Shown piece by piece: positions 7,865 to 13,344 of a stretch of DNA of 17,656 nucleotides. The DNA comes from Bacillota bacterium (GTDB lineage Bacteria; Eremiobacterota; SpSt-956; JAKJGF01). The position numbers were made by a program, and so were the translations under genes. The stretch is from assembly GCA_029555925.1 (NCBI GenBank), contig JAKPQU010000171.1, forward strand, positions 1 through 17,656, read 5' to 3'. The notes under the pieces are model-generated. The model was not told the DNA's origin. It was given only the letters and a program-made list of their open reading frames with translations, and made no database searches. Positions within the stretch are counted from its first letter, which is position 1. Every line of letters begins with the position of its first letter.

Positions 7865-7968
7865 TACCGTAACAGGTAAAATGGTATCTGTAGAAAGCTT
7901 CTGACTGGCAGGCTCTGGAGAAGAAAAATTCGTTTTTTCTATGGTTACGAATTTACCTGTAGCGGTAC
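7864..7968. repeat. MITE-like palindromic element with GTACCG termini
   Basis: The ends are inverted: GTACCGTAACAGGTAAA at 7864-7880 matches the complement of TTTACCTGTAGCGGTAC at 7952-7968 in 15 of 17 positions. Inside lies a second small palindrome (AATTCGT and ACGAATT). Both ends are preceded or followed by TTA, which could be a 3-base target duplication. The first base is the third base of the ATP-grasp stop codon. No coding capacity is visible. Confidence 0.75.
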
Positions 7969-7970
7969 TT

Positions 7971-8093
7971 AGGGACTGTAAGAAAATAACCCTGGCAAAT
8001 TGTTAGAACGGTTATCATCCTCGCGTCACGCGTTACGCGTGACGCGTCACGATATAGACGTAAATATGATTGGGTTATTTCTTGACAACCCCT
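7971..8093. repeat. MITE-like element (family A) with heptad core
   Basis: Terminal inverted repeats of 22 bases (7971-7992 and 8072-8093) match in 17 of 22 positions; they begin AGGG and end AATAACCC. The interior holds heptads that switch orientation: GCGTCAC, GCGTTAC, GCGTGAC, GCGTCAC around 8021-8051. The right end carries TTGACA (8082-8087) reading outward, a consensus -35 hexamer, but no good -10 follows at the right distance. It starts two bases after the previous element. A related, partly deleted copy precedes corA (8849-9011). Confidence 0.75.
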
Positions 8094-8111
8094 TAGTGGC
8101 GATAACGATAG

Positions 8112-8226
8112 GTGAGATGTGATGCGTTATATAAAGTTGAGAGTTTAAAATCAGTTAACTCTCAACTATAAACCTTAAACTATAAACTCCATTCACCATT
8201 CACCCTTCACCACTCACGACTCACTT
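8112..8226. repeat. Ten-unit heptad array with inverted left arm
   Basis: From 8157 to 8226 ten 7-base units run in perfect register: AACTCTC, AACTATA, AACCTTA, AACTATA, AACTCCA, TTCACCA, TTCACCC, TTCACCA, CTCACGA, CTCACTT. The left arm begins GTGAGAT, GTGATGC (8112-8125). An 11-base perfect stem, AGTTGAGAGTT (8135-8145) with AACTCTCAACT (8157-8167), forms the apex. The array thus changes gradually from TCAC-type to AACT-type units while keeping the 7-base spacing. Confidence 0.85.
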
Positions 8227-8288
8227 CCGAATATTTCTAAAAAATAAAATTATTTTTCAATTTTCATATAGATAGTTTATTTTTAATA

Positions 8289-8297
8289 TGGTATAAT
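8289..8297 (+). promoter_or_regulatory. Extended -10 promoter of the RNA-binding protein gene
   Basis: TGGTATAAT is a perfect extended -10 box (TGnTATAAT). No strong -35 is present at 17 bases, as is usual for extended -10 promoters. Transcription would start near 8304 and give a leader of about 135 bases before the ATG at 8439. Confidence 0.6.
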
Positions 8298-8325
8298 TTA
8301 ATACGTTGTTCATTGATCAGAATAT

Positions 8326-8405
8326 CTGGTTGCCCGAAGCTTCTTCTTTTGTTTGCACTTCGTGGCTACAAGAAATTCGAAGTGAAGCGACCTGGTAGTT
8401 ACCAG
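8326..8405 (+). promoter_or_regulatory. Structured 5' leader with two alternative folds
   Basis: Within the predicted leader RNA, CTGGT (8326-8330) can pair with ACCAG (8401-8405), GCTTC with GAAGC (8384-8388), and CACTTCG (8356-8362) perfectly with CGAAGTG (8378-8384). Alternatively CTGGTA (8392-8397) and TACCAG (8400-8405) form a local hairpin that competes with the long-range outer stem. The AAGGAGG ribosome-binding site is at 8423-8429, close downstream. Long leaders are typical of cold-responsive genes. No known riboswitch class is recognised. Confidence 0.5.
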
Positions 8406-8438
8406 AAAATTATTCATTACTCAAGGAGGAAGCTAGTT

Positions 8439-8780
8439 ATGGCAGCTAAAGTTTATGTAGGGAACCTTTCTTATGATACTGATGAGGAAGCCCTTCAGGA
8501 AGTGTGTGAACAGTATGGTGCTGTTCAGACAGTAAATATAATAAAAGATCATGAAAGCGGACGTTCTAAAGGTTTCGGTTTTGTAGAAATGGCAGAAGAA
8601 AAAGATGCAAAAGAATTAATCGATAAATTGAACGGATATGAACTTGACGGAAGACAGCTTAAAGTCAGCGAAGCCAGAGACAGAGACAGCAGCAGAGGTG
8701 GCGGTGGCAGAAGAGAAGGCGGCTACGGCGGTGGCAGAAGAGAAGGCGGCGGCTACGGCGGCGGAAAAAGAAGATATTAA
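8439..8780 (+). CDS. RRM-type glycine-rich RNA-binding protein
   Basis: A 113-residue single-RRM protein. RNP2 is VYVGNL (5-10) and RNP1 is KGFGFVEM (44-51), with the aromatic RNA-contacting residues Y6, F46 and F48 in place. Residues 78-113 form a basic, glycine-rich tail (SRGGGGRREGGYGGG and a second copy), encoded by a 27-base tandem repeat (8701 and 8728), so tail length may vary between strains. The form matches the short RNA-binding proteins of cyanobacteria and many other bacteria, often cold-induced, which bind single-stranded RNA as chaperones. The start is the ATG after AAGGAGG (8423-8429, 9-base spacing). The same frame is open 42 codons upstream, but that stretch is leader. Confidence 0.95.
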   Translation: MAAKVYVGNLSYDTDEEALQEVCEQYGAVQTVNIIKDHESGRSKGFGFVEMAEEKDAKELIDKLNGYELDGRQLKVSEARDRDSSRGGGGRREGGYGGGRREGGGYGGGKRRY

Positions 8781-8812
8781 TCCGTCTGAACATACTTTTC
8801 AGCTAATATAAT

Positions 8813-8838
8813 AAAGATGAGTCGAAAGACCCATCTTT
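8813..8838 (+). terminator. 3' hairpin with GAAA tetraloop after the RRM gene
   Basis: AAAGATG-A-GTC, loop GAAA (8824-8827), GAC-C-CATCTTT form an 11-pair stem with one A-C mismatch and a GNRA tetraloop. AT-rich flanks (TATAAT and ATTATA) can extend it with a bulge. A clean U-tract is missing (the 3' side reads TTTAGTTATTAT), so it may be a weak terminator or a stabilising or protein-binding 3' structure. Confidence 0.55.
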
Positions 8839-8848
8839 AGTTATTATA

Positions 8849-9011
8849 AGGGACCATCCCTCGCGTCGCGATACAGGTAACTATAATGTAATTACTGAGA
8901 TAAGCATAAATAATACAAATATGCTATCGTGACGCGTAACGCGTAACGCGTGACGGGAGGAAGACTTTTATTACATGCTTATACTCAGGTCAATATTTCC
9001 TGACAACTCTT
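8849..9011. repeat. Divergent copy of MITE family A reaching the corA ribosome-binding site
   Basis: The left end AGGGACCATCCCTCGCGTC resembles a shortened version of the left half of the 7971-8093 element. The right end (ATATTTCCTGACAACTCTTG, 8991-9010) matches that element's right end (TTATTTCTTGACAACCCCTT). The interior has GTGACGC, GTAACGC, GTAACGC, GTGACGG (8929-8956) and a long imperfect inverted pair, CTGAGATAAGCAT (near 8898) with ATGCTTATACTCAG (8974-8987). The exact borders are uncertain. It ends only a few bases before the GGAGG of corA. Confidence 0.55.
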
Positions 9012-9027
9012 GATGGAGGTTTTTCCT

Positions 9028-10119
9028 GTGTCACGATCAAATAAAAAAAAGGGAGCACGACTGGTAAAGAAAAGGTCAAAAAAAGCCGGCCTTTCTCCCG
9101 GTTCTCTTGTTTATATAGGAGAAAAAAAAGCCGAAGCAATACATATAAATATAATGGATTATGATGAACTGTCTTTTAATGAGAAAGAAATAAAAGCAGT
9201 TGAAGATTGTTTCCCCTTTAAAGATAAACCTACAGTAACATGGATTAATATAGAAGGCCTTCAGGATACTCAGCTCATACAGAAACTCGGTGATTATTTC
9301 CACCTCCATCCTCTTATACTGGAGGATATCGTCAATACAGACCAGAGACCAAAAATAGAAGATCTGAATGATTATCTTTATATAGTGTTAAAGATGATTA
9401 CCTATGACGACAGTCTGGAAGATATAGTTATAGAGCAGGTAAGTTTGGTACTGGGCAAAAATTTTGTCATATCTTTTCAGGAAGGTATAAAGGGAGATAT
9501 TTTCGATCCTCTCAGAGACAGAATAAGAACAGATAAAGGAAAGATAAGAAAAATGGGAAGTGATTATCTTGCCTATGGTCTGATGGACGCAATAGTTGAC
9601 AACTATTTTTTCATACTGGAAAAAATAGGAGATAAAATAGAAGATCTGGAAGATGAATTAATTGCCAATCCTACAAAAGAAACACTTCAGATTATTCATA
9701 AATTAAAAAGAAAGCTTATATTTTTACGTAAATCTGTATGGTCTTTAAGAGAAGTAATAAATACCCTTGTAAGAGGAGACTCGTCCCTTATTCAGGATTC
9801 TACAGATATATATTTCAGGGATATTTACGATCACACAATTCAGGTAATAGATACAATAGAAACCTTCCGTGATATAGTTTCAGGCATGCTGGACATATAT
9901 CTTTCAAGTATCAGCAATAAGATGAATGAAATCATGAAGGTTCTCACCATTATGTCTACAATATTTATCCCTCTTACATTTCTGGCAGGTATTTACGGCA
10001 TGAATTTTGAGTTTATGCCTGAACTCAAATGGCACTGGGGATATCCCGGGCTATGGTGTGTTATGTTGATCACATCCATTCTTATGTTAATTAATTTTAA
10101 ATTCAGGAAGTGGATATAG
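9028..10119 (+). CDS. corA: CorA-type magnesium/cobalt transport protein
   Basis: A 363-residue inner-membrane Mg2+/Co2+ channel subunit; CorA works as a pentamer with a funnel-shaped cytoplasmic domain. Residues about 30-285 form the cytoplasmic alpha/beta and long-helix domain (HPLILEDIVNTDQRPKIE is the conserved early segment). The two membrane helices are about 299-322 and 337-357. The signature YGMN is at 323-326 and the short loop MPEL follows, as in standard CorA. The very basic N-terminus (NKKKGARLVKKRSKK) is typical. The start is the GTG at 9028: GGAGG at 9015-9019 is 8 bases away, whereas a TTG at 9010 would put that site inside the gene. The TAG stop touches the next repeat array. 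No Mg-sensing leader was recognised. Confidence 0.93.
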   Translation: MSRSNKKKGARLVKKRSKKAGLSPGSLVYIGEKKAEAIHINIMDYDELSFNEKEIKAVEDCFPFKDKPTVTWINIEGLQDTQLIQKLGDYFHLHPLILEDIVNTDQRPKIEDLNDYLYIVLKMITYDDSLEDIVIEQVSLVLGKNFVISFQEGIKGDIFDPLRDRIRTDKGKIRKMGSDYLAYGLMDAIVDNYFFILEKIGDKIEDLEDELIANPTKETLQIIHKLKRKLIFLRKSVWSLREVINTLVRGDSSLIQDSTDIYFRDIYDHTIQVIDTIETFRDIVSGMLDIYLSSISNKMNEIMKVLTIMSTIFIPLTFLAGIYGMNFEFMPELKWHWGYPGLWCVMLITSILMLINFKFRKWI

Positions 10120-10178
10120 TGAGAAGCGTAATGCGTAACGGGTGACGGGTGGTTTCCCACTCACGACTCACGGCTCAC
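10119..10178. repeat. Two-armed heptad array starting on the corA stop codon
   Basis: Consecutive 7-base blocks from 10119 read GTGAGAA, GCGTAAT, GCGTAAC, GGGTGAC, GGGTGGT, TTCCCAC, TCACGAC, TCACGGC, so the register holds through the centre. The left half faces plus (GTRA) and the right half faces minus (TCAC), giving an imperfect hairpin (GTGAG and CTCAC at the ends). Its first G is the last base of the corA TAG stop. Confidence 0.85.
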
Positions 10179-10210
10179 TGATTAAGGACTTTTCTTTTAG
10201 AATTACCGGA

Positions 10211-10240
10211 TTGGAAAATTAAACAGATTTATGATATAAT
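10211..10240 (+). promoter_or_regulatory. Sigma-70-like promoter of the small peptide/radical SAM operon
   Basis: TTGGAA at 10211-10216 and TATAAT at 10235-10240 are 18 bases apart, and TG at 10232-10233 makes an extended -10 (TGATATAAT). Transcription would begin near 10247, giving a leader of about 19 bases to the ATG at 10266. Confidence 0.65.
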
Positions 10241-10265
10241 TATAAAGGAAAGGCAGGTGAGTAAA

Positions 10266-10334
10266 ATGAAGAGCTCTTTTGGTATATCCAATGATCCTGA
10301 TGACAGATCAGAGGATGTAAAGGAACCAAAATAA
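10266..10334 (+). CDS. Predicted 22-residue acidic peptide upstream of a radical SAM gene
   Basis: MKSSFGISNDPDDRSEDVKEPK is encoded directly after a good promoter, with AGGTGA 7 bases before the ATG. It ends 23 bases before the radical SAM start, so the two should share an mRNA. It is hydrophilic and acidic, without cysteine, tryptophan or tyrosine and without a membrane segment or double-glycine motif. It is not recognised. It could be a leader ORF, a real small protein or, less likely, a substrate peptide for the downstream enzyme. The well-placed start signals are the main support. Confidence 0.5.
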   Translation: MKSSFGISNDPDDRSEDVKEPK

Positions 10335-10357
10335 TTTAATATTAAGGAGTGTTCGGC

Positions 10358-11668
10358 TTGAAAGTAGTTCTTTTAGCGGCCAATGCGCCTGTTGCTAAAG
10401 GAGGGGGACTGGAGCATCTTATGAGAAGAATGTGTCCTCCTCTGGGTTTTCTGTATATTATATCCTTTACAAAGAAATACCTTCCCGGACATGTAGATTT
10501 TGTTATCAGCGATAATTTAAATAATATCGAGCTTCAAGGTAAAAATTCCCCTGATATAATAGGTTTATCCTCTGTAACGGAAAGTTTTAGTTATGCCACA
10601 GAACTTGCGAGAAAGATAAAAAATTTAAATAGCAATATCCCTGTAATAACTGGAGGGCCTCATATATCTGCTATTCCGTCACAATTGCCTGATGAATTTG
10701 ATATAGGAGTCACGGGAGAAGGGGAGATTACTTTTCTGAAACTTCTGGAACTTTACAAAGATAATGGCTCTTTTCCGGTTAAAGAGCTGTATAATATAGA
10801 CGGTATTTGTTTTCATAATGAACGTGGAGAAATAACAGTAAATCCGGCGAGAAATCCAATAGAAAATCTGGACATAATACCTGTACCGGACAGGAAGCTT
10901 ATATCTCCCGGTTCAATAACACATATAATAACATCAAGAGGATGTAAATTTAAATGTTTTTTCTGCTCCACGCCGGGAGTATGGCAAAACCACAGAACCC
11001 ATTCCCCCGGTTATGTAGTACAGGAAATTAAAGAAGCCTGCAATATTTTAAAGAACAATTATGTAATTTTTTTTGATGATCTTTTTATTTCAGACAGTTT
11101 AAGGATAAAGGAAATTTCAGATAAACTATCAGAAGAAGGGCTGGCAGGTAAGTTTGAGTTTTTTGCCTATGGCAGAACCGAATTTATAGATGAACCGATG
11201 CTCAAAGAATTAAAAAGACTGAATACAGTGGAAATTTCTCTGGGAACTCAATCAGGTGTAACTATTGAGTCTGCAGAAAATGACGGTTTCTCCTGTCACC
11301 AGAGAGCAGTTGACCTCTGTAATGAATATGGAATAAAACTGAGTCTTTCCTTTATGATAGGACTTCCTCATGAAAGAGAAGAAGATCTTCGTAAAATCTG
11401 TAATTTTCTTGAACATAACAGAAGAAAACTTCATTCTGTTCAGATATCTCCATTAAGACCTTTCCCCGGAACACCGCTCTGGGAATATGCAAAATCCAGA
11501 GGTTTTGTAAGGGATGACCTGAAAGACTGGTCCGTTGTTAAAAGTTTTACACTTTTTTTTGATTTCGACCCTGATTCTTATATATATCTCAATGAATCCA
11601 TGAATTTTAACATATTCAAAGATTACTGTAATGAATTTAAGTCTATTCTGAAGGACTGGAAATCGTGA
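10358..11668 (+). CDS. B12-binding-type radical SAM protein
   Basis: A 436-residue protein. Residues 1-130 have the Rossmann-like layout of the cobalamin-binding domain in class B radical SAM enzymes (CPPLGFLYIISF at 26-37, GLSSVTES, PVITGGPHIS at 95-104, VTGEGE at 118-123), although the DxHxxG cobalt-ligand motif is absent, as in many of these proteins. The radical SAM core follows: the [4Fe-4S] motif CKFKCFFC gives C196, C200 and C203, then FFDD, then LGTQSG and SFMIGLP strands. Members are methyltransferases, cyclases or methylthiotransferases; the substrate here is unknown. The TTG at 10358 is the start, 8 bases after AAGGAG (10344-10349); a GTG at 10349 would lie within that site. The last two codons (TCG TGA) are repeat sequence. 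Confidence 0.9.
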   Translation: MKVVLLAANAPVAKGGGLEHLMRRMCPPLGFLYIISFTKKYLPGHVDFVISDNLNNIELQGKNSPDIIGLSSVTESFSYATELARKIKNLNSNIPVITGGPHISAIPSQLPDEFDIGVTGEGEITFLKLLELYKDNGSFPVKELYNIDGICFHNERGEITVNPARNPIENLDIIPVPDRKLISPGSITHIITSRGCKFKCFFCSTPGVWQNHRTHSPGYVVQEIKEACNILKNNYVIFFDDLFISDSLRIKEISDKLSEEGLAGKFEFFAYGRTEFIDEPMLKELKRLNTVEISLGTQSGVTIESAENDGFSCHQRAVDLCNEYGIKLSLSFMIGLPHEREEDLRKICNFLEHNRRKLHSVQISPLRPFPGTPLWEYAKSRGFVRDDLKDWSVVKSFTLFFDFDPDSYIYLNESMNFNIFKDYCNEFKSILKDWKS

Positions 11669-11734
11669 GTCGTGAAGAGTGAAGAGTAAAAAGTAAGTAA
11701 TAAAAACACGCATCACGCATCACGCGTCACGATT
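11661..11734. repeat. Two-armed heptad element supplying the radical SAM stop codon
   Basis: The ends are perfect inverted octamers, AATCGTGA (11661-11668) and TCACGATT (11727-11734). The left arm from 11664 reads GTGAGTC, GTGAAGA, GTGAAGA, GTAAAAA, GTAAGTA. The right arm reads GCATCAC, GCATCAC, GCGTCAC. The gene's TGA stop (11666-11668) is the TGA of the first heptad. The element lies between the radical SAM and glycosyltransferase genes and would form a hairpin in a shared transcript. Confidence 0.9.
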
Positions 11735-11761
11735 CCCATATTTAAGATTGGAACGTAAACC

Positions 11762-12844
11762 ATGAAAATAGCAATTGCCCATGACTGGATGTTCTCCATG
11801 AGAGGCGGAGAAAAAGTTCTGGAGTGTTTATTCGAGCTTTTTCCTTCCGCAGATTTTTATGTTCTCGTATGTGATCTGAACCGTGTTTCTTCTCTGCTGA
11901 AAGAAAGAAAAGTATTTACCTCTTTTATACAGAATCTTCCTTTCGCCAAAAAATTATATAAACTCTATCTTCCCCTTATGCCTTTTGCCGTAGAAAGTTT
12001 AAATTTTTCCGGTTACGATCTTGTTATAAGCGTAAGTCATTGTCTGATAAAATCCATTATAACCTCTCCCCAGACCATTCATGTTTGTTACTGCAATTCG
12101 CCCATACGATATGCCTATGATCTCTTTGACGATTATTTTAAAGATACCTGGCCTCCATTAAAATGGTTCTTTTCTTTTATGATGGGAATAATCAGAAAAT
12201 GGGATATAAAAACATCAAAGAGGGCAGATTATTTTATAGGAAATTCAAAAAATATACAGAGAAAGATAAAAACTTATTACAACCGTGATTCAGCGGTAAT
12301 ATACCCCCCTGTAGATACAAATTTTTTTGTTCCTTCCGGTAATAAACATGGTGATTATTACCTTGCATTATCTGCCCTTGTGCCATATAAAAGAATGGAT
12401 CTGGCGGTAAAAGCATTTAACAGATTAAAAAAAGAACTGATTATTATAGGAGAAGGGCCGGAGATGAAAAAATTAAAACTCATGGCAGAAGGTAATATAA
12501 AATTTTTGGGATGGCGTTCCGATGAGGAAATAAGACACTATTACCAGCACTGCAGGGCTCTTGTATTTCCGGGGAATGAAGATTTTGGTATTGTCCCTGT
12601 AGAAGCCCAGTCATGCGGAAGACCTGTCATAGCTTTCTTCGGAGGAGGGGCAATGGAAACAGTAAAAGAAGGCATTACTGGCCACTTTTTCAAAGAACAG
12701 ACTGAAGAAGCGCTTCAAAACAGTGTCATAGAATTTGAATCCATGACTTTCTCTCCTGAAGAATGTAGAAAGAATGCTTTACTTTTCGACAGAGAACAGT
12801 TCAAAAAAGACATTTCCGATTTTTTGAAAAAACATTTTATGTAA
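11762..12844 (+). CDS. Glycosyltransferase family 4 (GT-B fold)
   Basis: A 360-residue retaining glycosyltransferase of the GT4 group. The N-terminal acceptor domain starts MKIAIAHDWMFSMRGGEKVL, with the glycine-rich loop RGGE (14-17) and no signal peptide. The C-terminal nucleotide-sugar domain has ALVPYKRMDLAV (K210, R211; sugar-phosphate contacts), IIGEGPE (228-234) and the EX7E motif in GNEDFGIVPVEAQ (E273 and E281). The set HDW...GGEKV...YCNSPIRYAYD is typical of GT4 enzymes in polysaccharide or O-antigen clusters, often mannosyl- or rhamnosyltransferases, but donor and acceptor are not readable here. The Shine-Dalgarno site is weak (GGAA at 11750-11753). Its closeness to the radical SAM gene (93 bases, filled by a repeat) allows shared transcription. 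Confidence 0.92.
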   Translation: MKIAIAHDWMFSMRGGEKVLECLFELFPSADFYVLVCDLNRVSSLLKERKVFTSFIQNLPFAKKLYKLYLPLMPFAVESLNFSGYDLVISVSHCLIKSIITSPQTIHVCYCNSPIRYAYDLFDDYFKDTWPPLKWFFSFMMGIIRKWDIKTSKRADYFIGNSKNIQRKIKTYYNRDSAVIYPPVDTNFFVPSGNKHGDYYLALSALVPYKRMDLAVKAFNRLKKELIIIGEGPEMKKLKLMAEGNIKFLGWRSDEEIRHYYQHCRALVFPGNEDFGIVPVEAQSCGRPVIAFFGGGAMETVKEGITGHFFKEQTEEALQNSVIEFESMTFSPEECRKNALLFDREQFKKDISDFLKKHFM

Positions 12845-12853
12845 TTCCATGAA

Positions 12854-12881
12854 AGCTGATTGCTGACAGCCGAAAGCTAAA
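12854..12881. repeat. Four-unit AGCTRAN heptad array between convergent genes
   Basis: Units in register: AGCTGAT, TGCTGAC, AGCCGAA, AGCTAAA. It lies 9 bases after the glycosyltransferase stop and contains the TAG stop of the convergent minus-strand gene (complement of 12877-12879). This is the same class as 206-233 and distinct in sequence from the GTRANNN class, but with the same 7-base period and an internal TGA/TAA. Confidence 0.75.
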
Positions 12882-13191
12882 AAGAACTCTTATTTTCCGA
12901 TTCTGTAAATATAGCTTCTATTTCAGAGGCAAGTTTTACAAGCACATTCAGCCTGTATATTACCTTTCTCCTGAGTTCGGATATTATTCTCTGATAATCT
13001 GTCGTCATATACCGGTTAAGTCCTTCTTCTGTTTTTTCCAGTATGTCCATCTCTCTCATTTCTTTTTCATAATAACCGAGTTTTGTCTTCAATACAGGCA
13101 CAAGCTCTTCTATTTTTTTATCTGTCTTTGCTCTATGTTCAAGTATCTTTATATCATTATTAAAAGATAAATATATATCTCTATAAGTCAT
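12877..13191 (-). CDS. Hypothetical small coiled-coil-like protein
   Basis: A 104-residue, charged, probably all-helical cytoplasmic protein that I do not recognise. It begins MTYRDIYLSFNNDIKILEHR, and heptad-like hydrophobic spacing runs through most of its length (about 10-95: IKILEHRAKTDKKIEELVPVL, then LGYYEKEMREMDILEKTEEGL). This suggests a short antiparallel coiled coil, possibly an adaptor or a flagellar/FliT- or FlgN-like helper, but nothing sequence-specific supports those names. The start is the ATG at 13191, with a modest GGGGA site at 13198-13202. The frame extends upstream only through AT-rich and heptad DNA. It is convergent with the glycosyltransferase and divergent from the TPR gene. 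Confidence 0.6.
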   Translation of the reverse strand: MTYRDIYLSFNNDIKILEHRAKTDKKIEELVPVLKTKLGYYEKEMREMDILEKTEEGLNRYMTTDYQRIISELRRKVIYRLNVLVKLASEIEAIFTESENKSSF

Positions 13192-13211
13192 AAAAATCCC
13201 CGTTCTGATTA

Positions 13212-13230
13212 AAATCGTAATGCATGACGC
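13212..13230 (+). repeat. Two-unit heptad remnant
   Basis: AAATC followed by GTAATGC and ATGACGC matches the left end of the 4341-4359 array. It looks like a degenerate or truncated member of the GTRANNN family. It lies just upstream of the small helical protein gene, in its leader or promoter region. Confidence 0.6.
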
Positions 13231-13308
13231 AGGAGGAATGATTTTATTATGTATATATAATAATTTCACGACAAATTAATAAAATGTAAAGAGATTCTCA
13301 TAATTTTC

Positions 13309-13338
13309 TTGTATAGAAAGGTCTTTTTGATATATAAT
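13309..13338 (+). promoter_or_regulatory. Candidate promoter directly on the TPR gene start
   Basis: TTGTAT (13309-13314) and TATAAT (13333-13338) are 18 bases apart. Transcription would begin near 13345, which is the first base of the ATG. No Shine-Dalgarno site lies within 20 bases of that ATG, so the mRNA may be leaderless. The stretch is an AT run (TATATAATATATATATG), so the -10 could be fortuitous. Confidence 0.4.
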
Positions 13339-13344
13339 ATATAT

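Noticed and set aside
8082..8110. Outward promoter from the MITE TTGACA box
   Set aside because: TTGACA is perfect, but no acceptable -10 hexamer lies 16-18 bases downstream (TAACGAT at the wrong distance).
8326..8405. tRNA or known riboswitch in the RRM leader
   Set aside because: No cloverleaf, T-loop GGTTCGAATCC-like element or known aptamer core could be found; only generic stems are visible.
8313..8438. 42-codon N-terminal extension of the RRM protein
   Set aside because: It covers the structured leader after the promoter; AAGGAGG directly precedes the ATG at 8439, where the RRM domain begins.
10119..10178. Heptad palindromes as simple rho-independent terminators
   Set aside because: The arms pair only imperfectly, no U-tract follows, and similar elements occur upstream of genes, so termination is not a sufficient explanation.
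10349..10357. GTG start at 10349 for the radical SAM gene
   Set aside because: The GTG overlaps the AAGGAG site that serves the TTG at 10358, and the domain begins at MKVVLL.
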